Source of the DNA: Morella rubra
Lineage: Eukaryota; Streptophyta; Magnoliopsida; Fagales; Myricaceae
Direction of reading: 5' to 3'
NCBI GenBank assembly: GCA_003952965.2
Contig: CM025854.1
Location: forward strand, 3,681,982-3,745,981
DNA: 64,000 bases
The notes under the pieces: generated by a model
What the model saw: only the letters and a program-made list of their open reading frames with translations
The model's database searches: none
Told to the model about the DNA's origin: nothing
In this document: piece by piece, positions 11,666-21,192 of the stretch
How positions within the stretch are numbered: position 1 is the first letter of the stretch
Layout: each line of letters begins with the position of its first letter
Position numbers and translations under genes: made by a program

Positions 11666-12320
11666 GTTCATTGTAAGAGATAAGCATATCACCAATATAT
11701 TATTGGACAATAGCAAGGATCCCAGGATTTCTGAGTATGGTACAGCAAAAGTCTTCAGAGAGACATAATCCCCACCAAACACACATTGAATTGTTGGGAC
11801 ATACGAAGCACCATGTTCTAGGTGAGCATATTTGACACAGCTTCTAAATGGACAGGAAAAAAAAAACCGAAAAAGAAATAGGGAGAAGCATTATATTCTG
11901 TATTAATAGCATTTTCATGAGGGACGGAAACCATGGTTAAATGTCCCCTTTTAATGGACGGTTTTTTATCCGCGAAATATTATGTTTACAAATTTGGATT
12001 CATGATGCTAGAGACTATAGTGGCAAGAAAAGCCCTGGTTTCTATCATTAGAATCAGATTTGTTATTATTTCGTCTTCAGAACCTAGTGCATGTCCCTGA
12101 ATTGAGCTCCTGGTATGATGTTGACAAAAGAAGAGGCTTGGAGTTAATTGCTCCAGCATTGGCTGAAACATCTTCAACAAATGACCTTATGTGGGTTATT
12201 CAAGCTTGGGAGTAATGCCGACTACCCCAGCTCCTAAACAACCAGCTTGTCTACCATTGCAAGCAAGAATGAATCAGAAAATCCAAGACCCTGTTCCCTT
12301 AATGATGTATGAATTTCAAA
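11666..12320 (+). pseudogene. receptor-like kinase relic (kinase subdomains VI-VII and C-terminus)
   Basis: Near 11670-11760 a frame reads VRDKHITNILLDNSKDP then RISEYGTAKVFRET. This resembles the HRDLKxxNILLD..PKISDFGTAKVF segment of lectin and Cys-rich receptor kinases, with DFG changed to EYG. About 12100-12200 encodes a tail like KRRGLELIAPALAETSS, and 12215-12290 encodes PTTPAPKQPACLPL, matching the P-x-PKQPAF tail of such kinases. Frames differ between pieces and the middle of the kinase is missing, so it is dead. It may be related to the intact S-receptor kinase at 23425, but that needs alignment. Confidence 0.6.
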
Positions 12321-13080
12321 TTTACAGGGTTGATAATATTCTAGAAGACGGAGTTTATTCAAAAACTCACCCCTTGACCAAGCTGAAGTTTACACACACT
12401 TGCTGGACAGCGGGATCACATGTGAGAATTTCAATTTACATGCTTGGTAACATTCTAGGAGACTAGCAGTTTATTCAGAGACTCACTTCTTGACCAAGCT
12501 CATTATTGCAGATAATTTCCTTCAGCTAACAACCACTATGGTTACCATTTACAGTGTACTCAAAATCCATTACATTTCCACAGAATTTATGACTTATATC
12601 TTGACCACAATCAATAACACTATGCCAAATCAAACATGTACATCATACAAACCAAAGAATCCTGTAAAAATGTTCTTGATTTAGTAGATCTTTGCCTACT
12701 TGATTCACTTCCACATACATTGTGATCCCTGTCTTAGTCACAACCGAAACTAGTCTCTCGATACATAACGGACATTGATATCACCAACGTTGGTAAAATG
12801 GTATGAGAATTAATCTTCTAATTCTCTACAAGTGGAAGGCAGACAAACTTTTAGCAGTCACACGATGATGATAAGAAGCTAAAGAAGAAAAGTTACCTGG
12901 ACAAAAGAACACACTTCTCTAACTTAGAGAGTGTAAAAGGACTTATAGAGGTCAAAAGTTTCAACGCCAGTAGTGACCAGAGAAACATGAGCTTAAATAC
13001 AATTGTAAGTAACAAGGAATTATGTTCAATAAACAGCACGTACAAACCACTTACAAAATTCACTATTGCCTCTTATGTAG
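12320..13080. other. intergenic stretch, nothing recognised
   Basis: A pair of similar phrases occurs ('ataatattctagaagacggagtttattcaaaaactcacc' region near 12340 and 'aacattctaggagactagcagtttattcagagactcac' region near 12450), suggesting a small local duplication of about 110 bp. No gene is seen. Confidence 0.4.
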
Positions 13081-13935
13081 TCAATCAAACCCCCTCCCTA
13101 GACAATTAAGACAACGTTGTACCCTGTGCCCAAAAAACCACAGAAAGAACACATAAGCAGCGGATAATATGAACCTCTGAAACTAAACATTTTCTCAGAA
13201 CATGGTTATCAAATAAATTGAGGTTGTATGCTTGAATATCATGCCTAGCAAGCTGTGTTTGAAAAAACCAAGTAGAGCTTTTAATTGTTTCAATTGGCAT
13301 TCAGAACAGACTTTTCAGGAAATTCCCCTGATACATATTATGCTTGTTTCGTCCACTCATAGGATACATGGAAAACTGTTGAATTCAACTAAAGGGTCTA
13401 CTATCCCAAAATTCTCAATCCTCTTTTCCCCAGTTCAATTGTCAGAAAATATCGAGAAAGAGAAAGAAATTGTTTTCTCAGCTATAAATGGTTATCTAAT
13501 TGCATAAACGAGATTGTAGGCCAAGCACTTCAAAATGAGCTAAAAAAATGAATAACATAAAATAAAAATCATTGACCAACCTGTTTCCATCGCAAGTAGG
13601 GCAAAGGCAGGGGTTAATGGCAACTGGGTCGAACAAAGGAGACCAATTTATGGTGGCATTTCCTTTGCACAGTTTGCATATGTAAAACCCTTTTCCTCTG
13701 CAAACTCCACAAGGCAACCCGATCTTTCTCTGCACCAAAAGCCATGAAAGAAACGGGAGTCAACAAAGAAGAGTTTCTTAGGCAGAGAGGTTTCGCTTAT
13801 AATTTTTACCCGTTTCGCTTCGTTGGAGAAACGAATAGCTCTAATAGTGACTGAGGAAGCTAGATTCAGAGTCAATAGTCCGCCAAGGATGATAGCGCCA
13901 CCGATGCCCACGGTTCGAAGTGGCTTTGGTATCAT
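13081..13935 (-). CDS. small DnaJ-type Cys-rich zinc protein, 105 aa, three exons
   Basis: Exons on the minus strand are 13935-13810 (42 codons), 13729-13581 and 13123-13081. Junctions CGG|GTAAAA, GTGCAG|AGAAAG, AACAG|GTTGG and GCACAG|GGTA keep one frame to a TGA. The protein starts MIPKPLRTVGIGG and has a hydrophobic segment at about 9-28. It then carries four CxxC motifs of the DnaJ zinc-finger type: CGVCRGKG, CKLCKGNA, CPTCDGNR and CLNCLGRG. There is no J domain. Proteins of this type in plants are mostly plastid-targeted and act in assembly or redox protection of thylakoid complexes. Plastid location and an assembly role are inference from the family. A splice model this consistent supports a live gene. 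Confidence 0.85.
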
Positions 13936-14106
13936 TTCTTCGGTGGCAACTTTTCTAACGGTTGCCGGTTGGAGTGCGAGAGAGAGAAGGCTGAAACTTT
14001 GTGCTGGAGATCCAAATCCCTCGGGAGCGGCTCACCTTCCGCAAGCTAATCTTTCATCCTTTCTTACATTTAAATGAAAGCAAGCCACGTGTTCAAATGG
14101 AAATCT

Positions 14107-14270
14107 AGAGGGTATTTGTTTGTCAAAATTTTGAGGAATATTCACGAAATTTTGAGAATCTTTACTTTATTGAGATTTATTAAGGTTTATGAAAAGTGAA
14201 GTGTGTATGTGTAAAAGTTAAAAATTTTAGAGTTTGTTTGTTTTGTTGAAAATTTTGATGCCCAAATGGA
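14107..14270. repeat. partial copy of a Tourist-like MITE
   Basis: The text from 'gagggtatttgtttgtcaaa' to 'gaaaattttgatgccca' follows the same order as the MITE at 38354-38546: 'attttgagaatctt', 'tttattgagattt', 'tgtatgtgtaaaag', 'gtgaaaatttt'. The right terminus is degraded. Confidence 0.5.
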
Positions 14271-14606
14271 AATCTAATGGTTAAATAAGCGTTACGTCAT
14301 TCACCAATTAATTGCTCAAATTAACGGCAAAACGTTAACAAAAAAATCTGTGAGCAAACGGCAGATTTTTTTTTTTTTTTGCTTGACAGCTCTCTTAATG
14401 TAGGTCGCTTCTGCATGCATTTCATCAAACAATTGTTGGGCATAGTTTCTTCAACAATAATTTCCTCAAAAATTACAACGAAGCTCATCTTGAAACGACA
14501 AGTCTGTTGAGAAAAGACCAAAACCTTCTCAGATTTCCCAACCAAACATAAGCTAAAGTGCTACCTTAGCCTAGTTAGTAAGGAAAAAATCAAGCGTAGA
14601 TATGTA

Positions 14607-15340
14607 GGGCATGTTTGTTTAGGTGAGTTTTTTAGAATTTGAAGTGTTTTGAAAATTTTTAAGGGGATATTAGAGTTTTTTTGGTATTTGTGTAGAAGTT
14701 GTTGATTGTATTAATGGGTGTGAAAAAAGTAATGATGATTTTTAAAGTTGTTGTTTGTAGATTATTTTTATTGAGATGAGTGTAGAAGATAAAATATAAA
14801 ATAATATATTTTTTATTTATAATATTTATTATAATTTCGAATTTTCTTTTTATTTTTTAATTTTTATTATGATAGATATTTGAAAAATATTTAATACGTT
14901 AAAAAAGAAAAAGAAAAGAAAAAAACAAACGAGTGGATCTGTTGAAGTACGAATGACCTTCTTTGACGTCAAAGTCATTGCTTAGGGAATTAAAAAACAG
15001 ACATGAAAAGCTGCTGTCAGATGTGGTCAGATAAAATGATCATATTGCCCTTAACCAAAGCATCAACGTTGAGTAAAATAATTGGGTATTTCGTCTATTT
15101 ACATATCCGAGTATTTAATGCACTGAATGTGTGGGGCCATGTGTTTTTAAAATCTCCGTTTTACCCTTCGTTATTTATGTCTTTAACGCAATAATAGAGG
15201 ATATGTTGGTAATTCATCATAAATATGGTCAGGGCAAAATAGAAAAATATTTAACTGCATCCTCAAAAACAACTTGTTCGGTTTGTGTGGGTAGAAACTT
15301 GAATACAAATTTTAAGAATTTCATCTAAACAAACATCCCC
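14607..15340. mobile_element. Tourist/PIF-Harbinger-like nonautonomous element (734 bp)
   Basis: The ends GGGCATGTTTGTTTAG (14607) and CTAAACAAACATCCCC (15325-15340) form terminal inverted repeats. Flanking trinucleotides are GTA and TTA, consistent with a once-identical TTA/TAA-type duplication. No transposase frame is present. The AT-rich interior has no supported gene. Confidence 0.6.
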
Positions 15341-15480
15341 TTAGACTTGTTCTTTCGAGGTTTCAAGCCCCTTTTTAAGGTATGAGCTACCTTTTTTATG
15401 CCAGACAAAACAATCAAACTACCTTAATCACACAAAAGAAGCTGAAATTATGGATTCAAGTCATGTAATGGTTACAATAT

Positions 15481-16751
15481 GGGGTAAAGTAATAGTTAGC
15501 CCTTATATTTGGACAAAAATCAAATAATTACCCTTAACTTTCAATCCCACAATTTGAAATCCATAACTTTCAAAACCTATCAATCTTCGCCCCCGTCTAA
15601 ATTCTCCGTCAAATGAGATGATTTTTCATCCACGTGCGTAACACGTGCCTCTCTTCCTTTTGAAATGACCAGAATGCCCTCACTCAGCGCAAACCGCTTG
15701 CTCTTTATCCCGCATCGTGATGCCATGACTGCAGCGCGCATCAGTATGTATATGGCCAAGTTCATATGCTGTGTGTTCAACCTAGTCAGCAGCATCGACG
15801 GCCCTGCTACTGCCCCCGCTACCAGAGCCCTCCAATGCGCAGTCCTGAATTATTCTAACAGCGATCCACTCGTCAAATCCGAGCTCCAACAGAACCAAAT
15901 AATTTTCTTCAAGACCTTCACTGCAACTAATGGATTTACTTAAGACAAACTAGCTCATATTCAAACAATTCAAAAGGTAAAATGGTAATTAGCACATAGA
16001 ACATCCAGAACCCAGAGCACCAATAATCTCATCCACAGAGACAAATGTACCGGCAAAAGTGCGAATAGACCGTATCTCAAGCTCTCCTTCACAGCCAATA
16101 CAATTGCTTCACTATTCGTAATCACACCCTCTTTCCTGAACCCAAGTAAAAAAACCAAATAAACATCGAATAAAGAACTTAGAAAAACTCTCTAAGCAAT
16201 CATAAGAAGAAATTAGAAAAAGATTTGATAGGCAGCTTCTCCGAGTCCTTCAATGGAATTGAATCAAACGCCGCAGAAAGAATAAGAATACGAGGAGAAC
16301 TGTCGCATTTTTCGCAATGCTTGCAGTTCGGATCAGCAGATTCGTCGTGATCATAGGAAAAACTACCATTCTCCCCAGCGAAGCATGCAGGGCGACCGGC
16401 GGTTTCATCGCCGGATGGATGCATGAGGGCGCACTAGGGATTTTGAGGGAAATCGCGGGGGCCTAAGGAAATGGATTCATAGTAGAGAACACTTGGCAGG
16501 AATTTTTGAAAACGAAACAGAAAAAGGAGAGTGAGAGGAAGAGAGGCACGTGTGAGGGCATTCTGGTCATTTCAAAAGGAAGAGAGGCACGTGTGACGAA
16601 CATGGACGAAAAACCGTCTCATGTGACGGAGAATTTAGACGGGGTGAAGATTGATAGGTTTTGAAAGTTATGGGTCTTAAATTGTGGATTGAAAGTTAGG
16701 GTATCTATTTGATTTTTGCTCAAACATAGAGGGTAACTATGACTTTACCCT
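15481..16751 (-). mobile_element. Pack-MULE: Mutator-like element with captured gene exons
   Basis: The ends are long inverted repeats of about 200 bp. The left arm (15481-15690) and the right arm (about 16555-16751) match as reverse complements, both starting GGGTAAAGT and both carrying CACGTG, 'gaaatgaccagaatgccctcac' and 'gattgataggttttgaaag' wording. Flanking 9-mers are TTACAATAT (15472-15480) and TTATAATAT (16752-16760), a 9-bp duplication with one mismatch, as Mutator elements make. The interior carries host-gene pieces and no transposase. This fits the Pack-MULE definition. Confidence 0.85.
15690..16424 (-). pseudogene. captured exons of a Tim17/TMEM135-like membrane protein gene
   Basis: On the minus strand an exon after acceptor TTCAG|GAAAG (16135) reads KEGVITNSEAIVLAVKESL then RYGLF. 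After a one-base shift, FAGTFVSVDEIIGALG follows. A second exon after acceptor ATTCAG|GACTG (15844) reads TAHWRALVAGAVAGPSMLLT, then LAIYILMRAAVMASRCGIKS. This order matches plant Tim17/22/23-superfamily proteins related to TMEM135. An unrecognised frame at 16424-16200 starts MHPSGDETAGRPACF. The intron between the exons is retained, so capture was at DNA level. The frameshift makes the copy non-coding as it stands. Confidence 0.75.
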
Positions 16752-16760
16752 TTATAATAT

Positions 16761-17776
16761 TCTTGACATTTTTCAATGACTTTGACACATATCTCATACA
16801 AAGGGAAGCCGCCTTTTTCTTGTGGATTAGGATCTCATTGTAGTAGTTCTAACATTTGACTCGATAGTTAGTAGTATCTTCCTTGCAGCATTAGCAAGTT
16901 GAATTTCAAAGGTGAAACTTTTGATTCCATTGAACTATCTCATTAAAATCAGGGTACCTAGTTCAGTGTTTAGAGCTGAGAAAAACATGGAATTGTAGTA
17001 AAAAATTCTGGGCCAAGATCAGAGAAGTTTCTAAATGAGGTGAGTTTTTTTTTTTTTAGCAAGTACAGGAAAATATTATAACAATACACAGGGGATCAAA
17101 GCCCTCATACACCCACGGATAAGAACTAGAAAGCTCGGGGAGAAAGGGAATGACGCCTTCGAAATTCGAGGATGCCGCCATTGAGCTAAACAGTGCGGAA
17201 ATGAATTTGCACTATGAGGAACATGCTTGCCAACGACAAGAACCAAACTGGTCAGCAGCAGTCCGCACGTTGAGGAGGAAGACATCCATCGCCCATGGAG
17301 GGGTGGAAGACCTATCCCTGGAATCTTGTTAAGCTTTTGGGCTGTCACCTTTAAGTGGAAGAAAAGGTATTAGCTCTATGGATGCATAAAGCTTGGATTC
17401 TTCAGTTCCAGGTTGTAAGTCATCTAGGCTTGTTTCTTTTTTTTTTTTTTTTTTTAGTTTTGTTGATCCTATGATATGATGAACATACAGCAAATATAGT
17501 CACTAGAGTGGAGAAAAGATCCACCCATCGGGGAAGGAATAGCTCGAGGGCTTCTCTGCGTCCACGGATATTCTAGATATGAAAACTAGAAGCATATTGC
17601 TTAGCAAGAATCTTTTTTTAACTGTTGGTGGAACATATCAAGTCCTTGGCAATTATGTTGTTATGAATAAGGGAGCTCAAGTAGGTAAATTCATGCATGC
17701 ATTTATTGTCCGTTGGAGTCTTTCATACTCGTTGAGATCGACACTTCTTGCCAGAGAAAACTCTCAACAAATGACT
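16761..17776. other. intergenic stretch with poly-T runs
   Basis: No gene is recognised. T runs at about 17047-17058 and 17437-17455 could be tails of minus-strand retroposons, but no duplications were found. The small frames at 17076-17348 resemble no family I know. Confidence 0.4.
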
Positions 17777-17784
17777 AGTCAAAG

Positions 17785-18907
17785 CAGTGGTGGAACCGGG
17801 ATTCAATTTAAAGGGGGCAAACATATAAGATGAAATGACAAAATTTTTTTTTTCCCATACGTAATGTAAAAAGTGTCTTATATTTAAAATATTAAAAATT
17901 TTAAAATACACACATGTACTATTTGTTAAGACTGGAGGTGGCAATTAGATCATACTTATCTACATTTTTTGAAAACGTTACAAAATATATATAAAATGAT
18001 AGTTTGAGCAGCAAAAGTTCCACGGAAATTCAAGAGCATGAGAAACCTAACCAAACAAAAACCAGCTAAATAATTAATTCGGGACCCAAAAATATGAGTG
18101 GGTTTTCTATTTATTTTTGAAAAAAAAATTAAAAAATAGAAATTTCCAGGTAGAAACCTCTATAACCCTAAGATATTATTCATGGAGTATTTATTAGTTT
18201 CTTCTTCTGAGCATTTATTATAGTTATGAGATAAAATTTGTTTGGGCACAAATTAAATATATTTGCATTTGTAATTATAACACTTCTGTTATATATATAA
18301 TTGAAAATTAAGATATATACTTTTTATTTTCGTTTTTTCGTGACAAACCTCTCTTTTATTTCTCTTTTCTCTCTCAACCTCTCCCTTTATCCAACTCATT
18401 TGATTGAACCAACTAAATCCAGCCCATTTCACTTAATCCCAATGTAATACACAGCCCATCACTACTATTCCTCAATTGCCACGTTTAAGTCACGTTAGTC
18501 ATTGAAAATTCTCCAGAAACTTCTCCTATCTTCTCCTAATTTGCCCCGGATACTAACTCCTCTTCTGCCTCTTGTCTAGTTATGTGACAGAACCAAAGAG
18601 ATTACTGGTGGTAGCCCACTGAGCTATAGAATGAGAAAAAAAATTTCTATCTGTTTTCGACTGTTTTTCTCTTCCTTTTCTTTGGTTCTGTGTTAGTTTA
18701 TTTTTCGTCTTTTTTTTTTTTTTCATTTTTCTGAGTCTTGTACCCGTAGATAGAAAACCAATTTCGCAAGGGGGCACGAGCTGGGTTGGGCAGGCCAAGG
18801 GGGGGCGAGTTGGGGTTGGGCAGGCAAAACACCTATAAAAAAATTGATTTTTGGTGGAACCAACCGGGGCGGTGGCCCCTGTTCGCCCCCAGCTGATTCT
18901 GCCTGTG
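17785..18907. mobile_element. hAT-like nonautonomous element (about 1.1 kb)
   Basis: The left end CAGTGGTGGAACCGGG and the right end CTGATTCTGCCTGTG are inverted versions of the CAGTGGCGGA-type terminus seen intact at 44389-44568. Flanking 8-mers AGTCAAAG and GGTAAAAG match at 6 of 8 positions. GC-rich ends surround an AT-rich core with no transposase frame. Confidence 0.5.
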
Positions 18908-19443
18908 GGTAAAAGGGTCATACTCTTAACTATCATCGCTAGAAAGCATAATAGAGGAAGGGAGGGAGACAAAAGGGACCAGAGCTCCTCTCGCCACGAA
19001 AAAGGGTGGAGGAAGGAAAGGACATAGTAGGAGAGGGATAGAGAGAGAGACAGAGAAAACCAAAGCCCCAGCCCTTTAGGCTAAATATATTGCATATCCT
19101 TCCTTTTTTTGCAAACCAGAGAATTGAAATTTAAATGATAGTTTTATTCCTTTTTACAATCATAACCATGACTATGACTCTATGGATGAAAAGTAAAGCA
19201 ACATAAGCTTACATGTAGAAATAAAACAAGGTTTACAAGCAAATCCAGCTTCTCATATCAGGAACTTTGCCTGGTGTAGAAGTCATATAATTCCTCGTTT
19301 AATTAAATTTTGAAGTGACAATCCGAGTTTGTAAGTCCTGACCTCTAATCTCCAATAATTCACAAAAATCACCTTCTAACATCAACCAACAATCCACTGA
19401 AACGTTTTCTAAATTTCTAATAGAGTTTTAGGATATAAATTAC

Positions 19444-19488
19444 CTGCATAAACTCACCACCAAGCAAAATTCGAGCTTCAAAATTAAC
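19444..19488 (-). other. possible 45-bp exon of an unrecognised minus-strand transcript
   Basis: A perfect-looking acceptor (TTTTTTCAG at 19491-19489) and donor (CAG|GTAATT at 19444/19443) bound 45 bp that read VNFEARILLGGEFMQ. About 330 bp upstream a GA/CT-rich leader-like region (20116-19819) ends in donor CCAAAG|GTAAGT. The phase-0 frame joins as QFPK plus this exon. No following exon is convincing; a frame ending PGKVPDMRSWICL near 19260 is one candidate. It may be a real small gene, a gene relic or chance. Confidence 0.3.
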
Positions 19489-20337
19489 CTGAAAAAACAA
19501 CAATGTTAACCAGTGGTTAGTCAATGTACATTCTGCCGACATATCAAAGAGAATATCCATGTAACACCTCGTACAATATCACCAAATTAAACATACACTT
19601 TATCGTGCCCTATTATTAACCGTTGGATGTAGGACCCATTTGGCCCCCACAAAAATCTAAAGCAAAATCCATAGGCCAAGAACACCAAAAGAAAAAAAAA
19701 TCATTGTTGTTTCGGAATTGGGTCCATAATTAATAAGAGAGAAATTAATTAAGGTAAATCGAAGATGATGGCAATGGTTTTATGCAGACTATTAGTGACA
19801 AAATCGCAATAACTTACCTTTGGGAATTGCCGAATTGAGATGAAACGACACAAAAAGAAAAATTGACTGGCCACCGAGAGATCACGGCGGAAACTAGGAA
19901 GGCAGGTAGGCAGCAGTGCACTGAGAGAGAGATCCAAAGAGAGAGAGAGAGAGAGAGGAAAGGGGGTGAGCAGCGACCTGAGAGGTCGCCGGTGGTTTGA
20001 TGAAAGAGGAGCTGAGAGGTCGCCGCCGCCAATGCAGCCGTGGAGGAAAGGGGGAGGCTAAGAGGGAGAGGCGACCGCTGAGACTGAGAGGGAGAGGCTG
20101 GAGAGTCGATTTTCATACGGCTGGGAGGGAGACGATCTCGTGTTAAATTATTTTTTTTAAGAAATTGACATTTTAGTCTTTAAAATTTTTATCACTTTTA
20201 TTTTTTAGTCCTTAAATTTTATTATTTCAGATTTTAATATTTTAATTTGTATTTTTTAACAAAAGAACCTTTCTGTTAGAGATCTATTTGTTTCTCGAAT
20301 GGAAAGGTGCACCACATTAGTTGAAAGTCACCATTTT

Positions 20338-21179
20338 CCACTTTTCATCAGCGTGAAATGCTAACTTATGGTGTTATCAACCGAGCAAACACACCCATAT
20401 GCTAACTTTTCCCTTCCCCCTTCACCTGTCCTCCCTCTTCCATCCTTGCGACAGATGGTGGGAGGAGCAGGAGCTCCTCCCACCGTCCTCCACTTCGTTT
20501 CCTCTCTCGTCTCTCCCTCTTTTGGCCGAATACTATCCAAAACCCCCATTTTTGGTCTCACTGTGTAGTTGTCTTCAACTTCAGATTCCGTCGTTCTTGG
20601 TGGACTTCGGTGGCCATGAACCGTAGGGACGGTATCAGTAACTTTAGCCAATCGTCTACAGCTTTTCCTGATTGCCGTTGGCCGGTTTCTTTTTGGATCT
20701 GTTGCGGTGGTTATCTGGGGTATTTCGAGGCTCTATTTCTTGACCGGCCAGCGACTTTTTTGTAGCCTATTTTGTTATTTTTTCCTTGTGTATTTTAATT
20801 TTATTTCGTTAGAATTTTGTTGTGGACCTCGTTGTCTATTGGTGCTAGTGTGGATGCTCTCTCAAGGAAGTGGGAGTGTGGTGCGTGACTGCCCATTCCT
20901 TTGGCGATCGCCACTTTCGGCGAAGTTACTTTCGGGTCTTTGGACCCATTTTGAATTCATGGATCTTCGGGTCCGTCTTATTGAGGCCTTTATGACCATT
21001 TGGAATCAGGCCTTTAAGGCCCATCGATGTATAACCTGTAGGGCTTTTAATGATGCTATAATAGGCTTTATGCCCTATTCTTTGTACTCAGCTTCGGAAG
21101 GTCGTCTGTATCCAGCATGTTTGTATGCTTTCCAGTGAAATGAAATCGCATTTGCTTAGAAAAAAATAAATAAATAAAT
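20338..21179 (+). mobile_element. nonautonomous LINE-derived retroposon, copy 1 (842 bp)
   Basis: It is bounded by a 13-bp direct repeat AAGTCACCATTTT at 20325-20337 and 21180-21192. It ends in AAAAAATAAATAAATAAATA after the tail GAAATGAAATCGCATTTGCTTAG. The interior has no reverse transcriptase. The last 250 bp are a series of phrases like 'gaggcctttatgacc', 'caggcctttaaggccc' and 'ggctttatgcccta', which recur in the element at 50276-51027. A+T-rich tail plus long target duplication is the signature of LINE-type retroposition. Confidence 0.8.
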
Positions 21180-21192
21180 AAGTCACCATTTT

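Noticed and set aside
18580..18972. 130-codon minus-strand frame
   Set aside because: It lies at the GC-rich end of a hAT-like element; composition keeps it open and it matches no family.
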